17,217 nt of DNA, taken from contig JQOA01000052.1 in NCBI GenBank assembly GCA_000753945.1, positions 1 to 17,217 of the forward strand. Reading direction: 5' to 3'. The DNA comes from Smithella sp. D17. GTDB lineage: Bacteria > Desulfobacterota > Syntrophia > Syntrophales > Smithellaceae. Below, one piece after another: positions 6,808 to 13,783 of the stretch; within the stretch, counting starts at the first letter, position 1, and every line of letters begins with the position of its first letter. The position numbers and the translations under genes were made by a program. Below the pieces are notes generated by a model. It saw only the letters and a program-made list of their open reading frames with translations, was not told the DNA's origin and did not search any database.

Positions 6808-7899
6808 ATGGAGAAAGCGGATATTACAATAATAGGAGCCGGCGTAATCGGTCTGGCCATTGCTGCCGAAATCGCCCGGCCTGATCTAAGCGTTTTTATC
6901 CTGGAAAAAAATAACGCGCACGGCGGTGGAATCAGTTCGCGCAATAGCGAAGTAATTCATGGCGGGATGTATTATCCGGAAGGATCGCTCAAAGCCTCTC
7001 TTTGCATTGACGGAAACAGGATGCTCTATGAAATTGCCTCTAAACATAACCTTCCTCATAAAAGGACAGGAAAACTAATCGTGGCGGTAAAAAAAGAGGA
7101 AGGCGAAGATCTCGAACGCTTGTACGACAATGGCAGAAAAAACGGTGTAACTTCGCTGGAACTAATCAGTAAAAAACATGCTTCTACTATGGAACCCAAT
7201 GTTCAGGTCGAAGCGGCTCTTTACTCGCCGGATACCGGGATCATCGGCGTTCATGATTTAATGAACTATTATTTAGCCAGGGCTCAGAGCAGGAAAGCGC
7301 AAATTGTTTATCAAACAAAAGTCATGCAGATAGAAAAAGATTCCAGCCCCTATCGGATTTTCACGCATAACGCGAAAAGTGAAACCTTTGAATTTTCCTC
7401 CGCCGTGGTCATCAATGCCGCCGGACTGGAATCCGACACCATTGCCAACATGATAGGTGGCAGCTATCATCTGCATTACTGCAAGGGCGATTATTGCAGT
7501 ATTTCAGGAGTAAAAACGGGGGTAGTGCAAAGACTGATTTATCCTGTTCCGGCAAAGAAACGAATCGGATTAGGCGTTCATTTGACAATGGATTTAAATG
7601 GACGATTTAAACTAGGCCCGGATACGACTTACATCGACCGTAAAGAAGACTACAATGTAGCGCCCGAAAAAGCAGAATTTTTTTATCAAAGCGCCGGCAA
7701 ATTTTTGCCTTTTTTGAAAAAAGAAAATATTCATCCCGATATGGCCGGCATCCGCCCCAAACTTCAGGGGCCTGATGACGATTTTCACGATTTTGTTATC
7801 AAGGAGGACTCACCGGGTTTCATCAATCTGGTCGGCATTGAATCACCGGGAATGACCGCATCGCCTGCCATCGCCCGATTTGTCCGAAAAATGCTTTAA
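6808..7899 (+). CDS. L-2-hydroxyglutarate dehydrogenase-like FAD-dependent oxidoreductase
   Basis: A DAO-superfamily flavoenzyme (363 residues) most like L-2-hydroxyglutarate dehydrogenase/oxidase, which oxidises L-2-hydroxyglutarate to 2-oxoglutarate. Residues 4-20 (ADITIIGAGVIGLAIAA) are the Rossmann GxGxxG that binds FAD. ISSRNSEVIHGGMYYPEGSLKA is the family's hallmark segment with the conserved His before GG/AG-x-YY. Later come VINAAGLESD, GVHLTMDLNGRFKLGPD, MAGIRPKLQG and the C-terminal FAD-contacting LVGIESPGMTASPAIA. Bacterial LhgO proteins are about 400 residues, so this is a compact member and its substrate may differ. The ATG at 6808 was chosen because the Rossmann strand begins a few residues later; a GTG at 6793 lies inside the predicted -10/spacer. 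It is monocistronic: a gap of about 210 bases separates it from livK, which has its own promoter. Confidence 0.88.
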   Translation: MEKADITIIGAGVIGLAIAAEIARPDLSVFILEKNNAHGGGISSRNSEVIHGGMYYPEGSLKASLCIDGNRMLYEIASKHNLPHKRTGKLIVAVKKEEGEDLERLYDNGRKNGVTSLELISKKHASTMEPNVQVEAALYSPDTGIIGVHDLMNYYLARAQSRKAQIVYQTKVMQIEKDSSPYRIFTHNAKSETFEFSSAVVINAAGLESDTIANMIGGSYHLHYCKGDYCSISGVKTGVVQRLIYPVPAKKRIGLGVHLTMDLNGRFKLGPDTTYIDRKEDYNVAPEKAEFFYQSAGKFLPFLKKENIHPDMAGIRPKLQGPDDDFHDFVIKEDSPGFINLVGIESPGMTASPAIARFVRKML

Positions 7900-7910
7900 A
7901 CAATGCCTCT

Positions 7911-7961
7911 CTATTCACCTTTCACTATTCACCTTTCACTATTCACCCTTCACTTTTCACG
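7911..7961. repeat. 14-base tandem repeat, three and a half copies
   Basis: The unit CTATTCACCTTTCA occurs at 7911-7924 and 7925-7938 exactly. It recurs at 7939-7952 with one change (CCC for CCT) and partially at 7953-7961 (CTTTTCACG). It starts 11 bases after the oxidoreductase stop. No coding function is visible. Confidence 0.9.
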
Positions 7962-8070
7962 CCTTTTCTTAACTACTTAATTACTTAAAACTTAAAACTA
8001 TTCTTTAATTTTGAACCTTAAACTTTACAGTCCCTCTTTCTTATTGACACCTTACAGCCCTTCCCTTATA
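7911..8070 (+). terminator. G-poor, C-containing tract, possible Rho-utilisation region
   Basis: By hand count this 160-base stretch holds about 47 C but only 5 G on the + strand. It follows directly after the oxidoreductase stop, and no hairpin-plus-T-run terminator is present. High C over G in untranslated RNA is the known signature of Rho loading sites, so Rho-dependent termination before the livK promoter is plausible. This is inference from base composition only. Confidence 0.35.
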
Positions 8071-8072
8071 AA
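8044..8072 (+). promoter_or_regulatory. Near-consensus sigma70 promoter for the livKHMGF operon
   Basis: A perfect TTGACA (8044-8049), a 17-base spacer and TATAAA (8067-8072) give the best promoter match in the window. Transcription would start around 8079, about 30 bases before the livK ATG. GGGAG (8098-8102) lies at proper Shine-Dalgarno distance from that ATG. Confidence 0.8.
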
Positions 8073-8109
8073 CTGTGGACAAAATATCGAAGAAAACGGG
8101 AGACCTTCC

Positions 8110-9276
8110 ATGAAAAAATCTTTAATACTTATTATCCTTTTGGTAATTCTATCGCTCGGCATTTACGGTTGCGGCGGCGATGATTCCTCCAAGATTAAAA
8201 TCGGCGTTATTGCCGAACTCACCGGTGATGTTCCGGCCGTAGGCACATCCTGTAAAAACGCGGCGGAAATGGCCGTACAGGAAATCAACGATGCCGGCGG
8301 CATTCAGTTGGGTGAAAAAAAATATCAGGTAAAATTAATCATTGAAGACAATGCCGGTAAAGCTGAACAGTCGGCATCCTCCGCGCAGAAGCTGATTACG
8401 CAGCAAAAAGTGACGGCCATTGTCGGACCCAACGCCAGCCGCTACGCTCTGCCTGCTGCGGAAATCGCCGAGACAAGCAAAACCGTGTTAATAACTCCGT
8501 GGTCCACCGCACCGAAGGCCACGCTGGATTCCAAAACCAATGTCTCCAAAAAATATGTTTTTCGCGCCTGCTTTATTGATCCGTTCCAGGGAGGGGTGCT
8601 GGCAAAATTCACACTGGACAATCTCAAGTTGAAGAAAGCTGCGGTTCTCTATGATGTCGCTTCCGAATACAACAAGGGCATCGCCGAAATTTTCAAAGAT
8701 GTCTATGAGAAAAACGGCGGCAAGGTAGTCGCGTTTGAAACTTATACGACCAATGATAAGGATTTTTCATCACAGCTCACCAAAATCAAACAGGCAAATC
8801 CGGATGTAATTTTCCTGCCTAATTATTACAGCGAAGTTCCTTTGCAGATCCAGCAGGCCAAGCGATTGGGTATCAAGGCGCCGTTTATCGGTTCCGATTC
8901 CTGGGGATCAGAAGAGCTTGTGAAACTCTGCGGTGCGGACTGCAACGATTACTATTTCAGTACGCATTACGCGGCGGACTCGGCAAGCGACACGACCAAG
9001 AAATTCATTGCGAACTATAAAGCAAAATACGGCACAACGCCGGATGACGTGGCCGCTTTAACTTATGATTCATTCGGATTGCTGTGGCAGGCGATTAAGA
9101 CCGCCGGCAAGAACGACCGTCAGGCTGTGCGTGACGCGCTGGCTAAAATTCCGCAATATGAAGGCGTGACCGGAAATATGCAGTTCAAGGAAGGCTCCGG
9201 CGATCCGGTCAAGAGCGCCGTAATTTTAAAAATAAAAGATGGAAAGTTTACCTGGTTTGCCAACGCCAAACCATGA
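8110..9276 (+). CDS. livK: Branched-chain amino acid-type ABC transporter substrate-binding protein
   Basis: A 388-residue periplasmic binding protein of the Leu/Ile/Val-binding (receptor-ligand, type I) family. It starts at the ATG at 8110, preceded by GGGAG and followed by a basic/hydrophobic leader ending GIYGCGG. The Cys is a plausible lipidation site although Tyr at -2 is unusual. A longer reading from 8011 would overlap the promoter and place 33 odd residues before the signal peptide, so I reject it. Family motifs are IKIGVIAELTGDVPAVG, MAVQEINDAGGI, VTAIVGPNASRYALPAAEIAE, DVIFLPNYYSE and AALTYDSFGLLWQAI. As first gene of the operon it delivers substrate to LivHM. The actual ligand could be leucine-type amino acids or another carboxylate, since this family is broad. 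Confidence 0.93.
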   Translation: MKKSLILIILLVILSLGIYGCGGDDSSKIKIGVIAELTGDVPAVGTSCKNAAEMAVQEINDAGGIQLGEKKYQVKLIIEDNAGKAEQSASSAQKLITQQKVTAIVGPNASRYALPAAEIAETSKTVLITPWSTAPKATLDSKTNVSKKYVFRACFIDPFQGGVLAKFTLDNLKLKKAAVLYDVASEYNKGIAEIFKDVYEKNGGKVVAFETYTTNDKDFSSQLTKIKQANPDVIFLPNYYSEVPLQIQQAKRLGIKAPFIGSDSWGSEELVKLCGADCNDYYFSTHYAADSASDTTKKFIANYKAKYGTTPDDVAALTYDSFGLLWQAIKTAGKNDRQAVRDALAKIPQYEGVTGNMQFKEGSGDPVKSAVILKIKDGKFTWFANAKP

Positions 9277-9282
9277 TTTAAT

Positions 9283-10158
9283 ATGGCCTATATCTTCCAA
9301 CAATCTCTCAATGCCCTGCAATTAGGCAGTATCTACGCGCTGATCGCTCTGGGCTACACGATGGTCTACGGCATCCTGACGATGATCAATTTCGCTCACG
9401 GCGATCTGTTCATGGTCGGCGCTTTCTTCTGCTTCCTCATTGCCGTCTATCTTCACTTATCCTTTGTCCCGACTTTGCTTTTATCCATGCTCGGCGTAGC
9501 ATTTTTAGGTGTGGTTATCGAGAGGTTTGCCTACAAACCTCTGCGCAATGCTCCGCGTGTTTCCGCCATTATCACTGCGCTGGGCGTCGGCCTCTTTCTG
9601 GAAAATTTCACATTGGCACTGAGTCCTTACCCTAAACACATTCCGCAACTTCTGGGAAACACCACCTGGACGCTCGGATCACTCTCCCTTTCCTCGCTGC
9701 AGATTCTGATCATTGCCCTATCGCTTGTTCTGATGCTGATTCTGGATTTTATCGTCCAGCGCACAAAAGCAGGCATGGCCATGCGCGCCATTTCCTGGGA
9801 CAAAACGATTGTCCCGCTGATGGGCGTATCGGTAGATAAAATCATCTCGCTGACGTTTGCCATTGGTACGGGTCTGGGCGGAGCGGCCGGTGTAATGTAT
9901 GGCCTGGCTTATCCAATAATCGATCCCTACATGGGCATCATGGTCGGCTGGAAAGCATTCATCTGCGCTGTGGTCGGCGGTATCGGCAATATCCGTGGCG
10001 CAATGATTGGCGGTTTTATTCTGGGTGCGGTGGAAATTATGGTAGCCGCTTTTCTTCCCTCTACCTACCGTGACGTTGTGGCTTTTACACTGCTTCTTAT
10101 CCTCTTGATTGTCAGACCCTATGGCATTCTGGGCAAGCCCCAGCCGCAAAAGGTATAG
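9283..10158 (+). CDS. livH: ABC transporter permease LivH
   Basis: A 291-residue inner-membrane permease of the branched-chain amino acid transporter type, with about eight hydrophobic segments. The N-terminal LQLGSIYALIALGYTMVYGILTMINFAHGDLFMVGAF is the diagnostic LivH motif. The later GLGGAAGVMYGLAYPIIDPYMGIMVGWKAFICAVVGGIGNIRGAMIGGF segment contains the cytoplasmic coupling region that contacts the ATPases. It begins 6 bases after the livK stop without a clear Shine-Dalgarno, which suggests translational coupling. It pairs with LivM. Confidence 0.95.
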   Translation: MAYIFQQSLNALQLGSIYALIALGYTMVYGILTMINFAHGDLFMVGAFFCFLIAVYLHLSFVPTLLLSMLGVAFLGVVIERFAYKPLRNAPRVSAIITALGVGLFLENFTLALSPYPKHIPQLLGNTTWTLGSLSLSSLQILIIALSLVLMLILDFIVQRTKAGMAMRAISWDKTIVPLMGVSVDKIISLTFAIGTGLGGAAGVMYGLAYPIIDPYMGIMVGWKAFICAVVGGIGNIRGAMIGGFILGAVEIMVAAFLPSTYRDVVAFTLLLILLIVRPYGILGKPQPQKV

Positions 10159-10160
10159 CC

Positions 10161-11207
10161 ATGTCCAATTCCTCAGACACATCCTATTCCGCACTGATTG
10201 AAAGATGGCATATGCTTACCGGCACCCGTTTATTCCGGGCAGTCGTTATGATCGCCGGAATCGCATTTTGTATTGCCGTCGACACCTTCGACTTTGTGGA
10301 TTTATATTTACAACTGATTTTAATTTACGTAGGCATCAACATCATCCTTACCGTCAGCCTGAATCTGATCAACGGCTACATGGGCGAATTTTCCGTCGGC
10401 CATGCGGGATTCATGGCCGTCGGCGCTTACATTGCCTCGATCTTAACGGTTCATGTTTTCCCGCCGAACGCTCAAAACCTGCTTTTCCCTCTGGCGATCC
10501 TGGCCGGCGGCATGGCTGCGGCGCTGGTCGGTTTCCTGGTGGCAATACCTTCTTTTAAAACACGTGGCGATTATCTGGCCATTGTCACACTGGCCTTTGG
10601 CATGATTGTAAAATCCATTTTGGAAAACATCGACGCCGTCGGCGGACCGCGTGGACTTCTAGGCATGGAAAAACTCACCACTCTGCCATGGGTCTTTTTC
10701 TGGACGGCTTTATCCGTCTGGGTAATCCGCAACCTGGTTTATTCCAATTTCGGTCGCGGCGTTTTGTCCATCCGTGAAGATGAAATCGCCAGCGATCTGA
10801 TGAGCGTCAACACGCGCCAGGTAAAAATCATCGCCTTTGTTGTTTCGTCTTTTTTCGCGGGCATTGCCGGAGGATTATTTGCCCATGCGTTACAGTTTAT
10901 TAATCCACGCATGTTCGACATCCTCAAATCCACCGACATTCTGATCATGGTTTATCTGGGCGGTATCGCTTCCATTGGCGGTTCAATCCTCGGCGCGGTT
11001 ATTTACACCATTTTGCTGGAAATCCTGCGTCCGCTGGGCATCTGGCGCATGGTGCTCATGCCGTTGATGCTGGTGCTTTTGATGATCTACCGTCCGCGCG
11101 GTATCATGGGCATGAAAGAAATCCGTATGTTTGTACCGCTGCGCGATTTTGTGACAGAGAAACTCTGGCGCCAAAAGAAAAAGGAGGCCGGCGATGCCTC
11201 TGCTTGA
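10161..11207 (+). CDS. livM: ABC transporter permease LivM
   Basis: A 348-residue inner-membrane permease, second half of the LivHM channel. The core motif LIYVGINIILTVSLNLINGYMGEFSVGHAGFMAVGAYIAS identifies the LivM family. The loop around FGRGVLSIREDEIASDLMSVNTRQVKIIAF and GLFAHALQFINPRMFDILKSTDILIMVYLGGIASIGGSILGAV follow in the usual order. An extra 30 or so residues at the N-terminus precede the first shared segment. The start is 2 bases after the livH stop, and the 3' end overlaps livG by 14 bases. Confidence 0.94.
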   Translation: MSNSSDTSYSALIERWHMLTGTRLFRAVVMIAGIAFCIAVDTFDFVDLYLQLILIYVGINIILTVSLNLINGYMGEFSVGHAGFMAVGAYIASILTVHVFPPNAQNLLFPLAILAGGMAAALVGFLVAIPSFKTRGDYLAIVTLAFGMIVKSILENIDAVGGPRGLLGMEKLTTLPWVFFWTALSVWVIRNLVYSNFGRGVLSIREDEIASDLMSVNTRQVKIIAFVVSSFFAGIAGGLFAHALQFINPRMFDILKSTDILIMVYLGGIASIGGSILGAVIYTILLEILRPLGIWRMVLMPLMLVLLMIYRPRGIMGMKEIRMFVPLRDFVTEKLWRQKKKEAGDASA

Positions 11208-11964
11208 AATACAAAAACTCACGCACCGTTTCGCCGGACTTTGCGCCGTATCTGATTTCAATTTCGCCATTGAACCACATGAACTTGTCGGCATTATCGG
11301 CCCCAACGGCGCGGGAAAAACCACCGTTTTTAATTTGATCACCGGCGTCTATCGCGCCTCTGAAGGCAGCATCAAATTTGAAGATCAAGAACTCGTAGGC
11401 CTTACTCCGCATAAGATCACAAGATCAGGCATTGCCCGCACTTTTCAGAATATCCGTCTGTTTAAGGAATTGAGCGTTCTGGATAATGTACGCATCGCAC
11501 ATTACGGACAGATTGCCTACACACCCGCGGAGGCCCTTTTACACATCGGCCGTTTTCGCGCCGAAGAAAAACGCATTACCAGTCAGGCGCTGGATTTACT
11601 GTCGATCTTCAAACTCGACGAAATGGCCGGTGAAAAAGCCAAAAACCTTCCTTACGGTTTACAGCGCCGGCTCGAAATTGCCCGCGCGCTGGCCACCAAG
11701 CCCAAGCTCCTGCTTCTGGATGAACCGGCTGCCGGAATGAATCCCAACGAGATCATTCAACTCATGGAATTCATCGGGTGGATTCGCCAGACGTTTTCGG
11801 TAACGATAATTTTGATTGAACACCAGATGCGGCTGGTCATGGGCATTTGTGAAAGAATCGTCGTGCTGGATTTCGGCGCGACCATTGCAGCGGGACTGCC
11901 TGCCGAAATTCAAAATCACCCCAGGGTGCTGGAAGCTTATCTGGGCGTGGAGGTGACGCCATGA
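11194..11964 (+). CDS. livG: ABC transporter ATP-binding protein LivG
   Basis: A 256-residue ATPase of the branched-chain amino acid transporter. Walker A is GPNGAGKT (36-43). The family-specific Q-loop region is GIARTFQNIRLFKELSVLDNV. The signature motif is the degenerate PYGLQRRLEIARAL, as usual for LivG. Walker B is LLLLDEPAAGMNP, and the H-loop is IILIEHQM. The ATG lies inside livM. A strong AAGGAGG (11181-11187) within livM sets the start. It ends in an ATGA overlap with livF. Confidence 0.96.
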   Translation: MPLLEIQKLTHRFAGLCAVSDFNFAIEPHELVGIIGPNGAGKTTVFNLITGVYRASEGSIKFEDQELVGLTPHKITRSGIARTFQNIRLFKELSVLDNVRIAHYGQIAYTPAEALLHIGRFRAEEKRITSQALDLLSIFKLDEMAGEKAKNLPYGLQRRLEIARALATKPKLLLLDEPAAGMNPNEIIQLMEFIGWIRQTFSVTIILIEHQMRLVMGICERIVVLDFGATIAAGLPAEIQNHPRVLEAYLGVEVTP

Positions 11965-12680
11965 CATCTTCTGAAAAAATTCTTGCTGTTTCTCATTTGA
12001 AAATTTCCTACGACAGCATTCAGGCCGTTGACGATATTTCTTTTGAAGTGGGCAAGGGAGAAATTGTCACCCTGATCGGCGCCAACGGCGCGGGGAAATC
12101 CTCCATCCTGCGCGCAATCTCCGGCCTTATTCCATACACCGGTAGAATTACCTATTCAGGGAAAGACTTAAATAATATTGCCGCCGATCAGATTGTCGCC
12201 GCAGGCATCGCCCACGTACCGGAAGGCCGCGGCATCTTCGGCAATCTGACCGTGATGGAAAATTTAAAGCTCGCCACCTGGCAACGCAAAGATAAAGACC
12301 AGATTAAAAAAGATTTCGAAAACGTCTTTTCGTTATTTCCGCGCCTGAAAGAACGAAGAAATCAGCAGGGCGGAATGCTCTCCGGCGGCGAACAGCAGAT
12401 GCTGGCTTTCGGTCGCGCGCTCATGACCGACGCCCCAATGCTGCTGCTGGACGAACCTTCGATGGGACTCTCACCGGTTTTGGTACGGGATATTTTCAAA
12501 ATCATTCAAGACATAAATCAGGCGGGGAAAACAATTCTACTCGTCGAACAAAACGCCAACATGTCGCTGCACATCGCGCAGCGTGGCTACGTTCTGGAAA
12601 CCGGCCGCATCGTCCTTGCCGGCACAGGCAAAGAATTAAAAGGAAATCCTCGGGTGAAGGAAGCTTACCTCGGTGGCTGA
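11961..12680 (+). CDS. livF: ABC transporter ATP-binding protein LivF
   Basis: A 239-residue ATPase, partner of LivG. Walker A is GANGAGKSS (from residue 40). The LivF marker HVPEGRGIFGNLTVMENL is present, the signature is LSGGEQQMLAFGRAL, Walker B is LLLDEPSMGLSP, and the switch is ILLVEQNANMSL. It overlaps livG by the ATGA tetranucleotide. It is the last gene of the operon, with no hairpin terminator directly after it; the first good one is at 12891-12926, beyond the small secreted protein gene. Confidence 0.96.
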   Translation: MTSSEKILAVSHLKISYDSIQAVDDISFEVGKGEIVTLIGANGAGKSSILRAISGLIPYTGRITYSGKDLNNIAADQIVAAGIAHVPEGRGIFGNLTVMENLKLATWQRKDKDQIKKDFENVFSLFPRLKERRNQQGGMLSGGEQQMLAFGRALMTDAPMLLLDEPSMGLSPVLVRDIFKIIQDINQAGKTILLVEQNANMSLHIAQRGYVLETGRIVLAGTGKELKGNPRVKEAYLGG

Positions 12681-12762
12681 AGAGGAAGATGTTATTTCGA
12701 CCGCTAGAATTTATTATAAGTTGCTGTAGCGTAATGCAGGAATAATGTGGAGGTGCTTAATC

Positions 12763-12882
12763 ATGAAAAGAATTTTATGGTATGTGGTTGGCGTATTTTT
12801 CCTTTTGCCAATTTTAGCTTTTGCTGCTGACTACCCTGCTTCTAATGCTAATGTTGGTCCATGGATTGAAACAGATAAGTGA
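12763..12882 (+). CDS. Small secreted protein, 39 residues, unknown function
   Basis: An ATG preceded at ideal distance by GGAGG (12749-12753) opens a 39-codon frame. Residues 1-21 form a textbook signal peptide: basic MKR, hydrophobic LWYVVGVFFLLPILAF, then AFA-AD as cleavage site. The predicted mature peptide is only ADYPASNANVGPWIETDK. A hairpin terminator begins 8 bases after the stop. Ribosome-binding site, start, signal peptide and terminator are all in order, which argues for a real short gene. It could instead be the 5' remnant of a longer exported protein cut by a deletion. A weak -10 (TATAAG, 12715-12720) lies upstream; readthrough from livF is also possible. I recognise no family. 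Confidence 0.6.
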   Translation: MKRILWYVVGVFFLLPILAFAADYPASNANVGPWIETDK

Positions 12883-12890
12883 TTTAATCA

Positions 12891-12926
12891 TTAAAAGGCA
12901 GGGTCAGTATAGACTCTGCCTTTTAA
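12891..12926. terminator. Strong hairpin terminator, probably bidirectional
   Basis: TTAAAAGGCAGGGTC (12891-12905) pairs with GACTCTGCCTTTTAA (12912-12926) over 15 positions with one G-T pair and a 6-base loop AGTATA. The A- and T-rich flanks are built into the stem, as in bidirectional rho-independent terminators. It would end the small secreted protein transcript and probably also the liv operon. Confidence 0.85.
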
Positions 12927-13056
12927 TGCATAACTCCACCAGTAATTTTCAATTTTACTATTCTACGAGATTGTGTTTTACAAAAAAAGACCTGGTCAAA
13001 TCAACTTCCGCTAAGTGAGAATTATATAAATTTCAATACTATGCTATAGAGTAAGC

Positions 13057-13076
13057 AGTAATCCTTATCGATTACT
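13057..13076. repeat. Small perfect inverted repeat upstream of the SGNH pseudogene
   Basis: AGTAATC (13057-13063) and GATTACT (13070-13076) flank a 6-base loop. It lies about 30 bases before the ATG of the SGNH remnant and could be an old operator or an RNA hairpin. The rest of the 12927-13104 gap shows nothing I can interpret. Confidence 0.4.
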
Positions 13077-13104
13077 CATATAAAGAAGTCAGAACGAAAT
13101 CATT

Positions 13105-13678
13105 ATGAAGAAACTCTTTGCAAATATTGTTAAAGTAGACAGCAACGGGATACCTTACAACATTCCAAATACTCAATATAAAAAAATGGAAAATCAATTC
13201 ACTCGGATTCAGAGGAAAAGAAAGAGCAAATCAGGATTATGTGTTTCGGATCATCAGAAACCCTTGGGGTGCACGAAACTGAGGGAAAGGAGTGGCCTTC
13301 CCAATTAGGAGAAATGCTGAAGGATCAATATCCCGAAGTAGAAGTCATTAATGTATTGTTCCGGTTATGCCAACATTTCATTTTTTAACGACATTTTCCA
13401 ACAAAAATATTTATAAAAGGACATTGATGGAAACCCGGCTGACTTTTTTTGTCGAACTCTCCGAAGAAGGCATTCTGGATGTCATGCGGAAATTGAATAA
13501 TTTAATCAAAAGAACAGCAGAAAAACAAAATGTTGTTTGTGTAGACATTAACAATTTGATTCCGAAAACTCCTGAATATTACGCCGATGAACTTCATTAT
13601 ACCGACAAGGAATCTGAACTTATTGCCAAAAAACTTTGCGAATCATTAATCCGTTCTAACTTCTGCAATAAAGTTTAA
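13105..13678 (+). pseudogene. Decayed SGNH/GDSL-type hydrolase gene
   Basis: Four reading-frame pieces, in order, spell an SGNH hydrolase. MKKLFANIVKVDSNGIPYNI (frame from 13105) leads to INSLGFRGKERANQDYVFRI in the next frame. Then CFGSSETLGVHETEGKEWPS and YPEVEVINV (stop 13386-13388) carry block I with the presumptive nucleophile Ser in GSSET. Finally MPTFHFLTTF through VVCVDINNLIPKTPEYYADELHYTDK (frame from 13367, stop before 13679) supplies the block V Asp-x-x-His in DELHYT. Frameshifts fall near an A7 run (13180-13186), at 13242-13255 and at about 13355. The central part with the GxND oxyanion Asn is missing, so at least one real deletion has occurred. Such esterases act on O-acyl groups or polysaccharides. 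This copy cannot make an active enzyme. Confidence 0.75.
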
Positions 13679-13695
13679 CCCCTCATTAACAACTC

Positions 13696-13729
13696 GTAAA
13701 ATCAGCAGAAGGCTGAATTCTGACTTTAC
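13696..13729. repeat. Inverted repeat between convergent genes
   Basis: GTAAAATCAG (13696-13705) pairs with CTGACTTTAC (13720-13729) with one mismatch. An alternative inner pairing is TCAGC/GCTGA. It sits between the SGNH pseudogene (+) and the end of the ThiF-like gene (-), where a terminator would be expected, but no clear T-run follows on either strand. Confidence 0.35.
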
Positions 13730-13783
13730 ATATGGTACAAATATTTGTGGCAGGTCACTTCAAGAGATAGAGATAATCCGCTT

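Noticed and set aside
7911..7961. CRISPR array
   Set aside because: The repeats are directly contiguous 14-mers without spacers and no cas genes are present.
8011..8109. Upstream-extended start for livK
   Set aside because: It would place the promoter inside the coding region and put 33 residues ahead of a clear signal peptide.
9718..10194. 158-codon open frame on the - strand opposite livH
   Set aside because: livH is unmistakable in the + frame. The antisense translation is rich in Asp, Asn, His and Gln with no motif, typical of an antisense shadow.
12821..13018. 65-codon open frame overlapping the small secreted protein and the terminator
   Set aside because: It runs straight through a strong terminator hairpin, has no Shine-Dalgarno, and is out of frame with the well-supported 12763 start.
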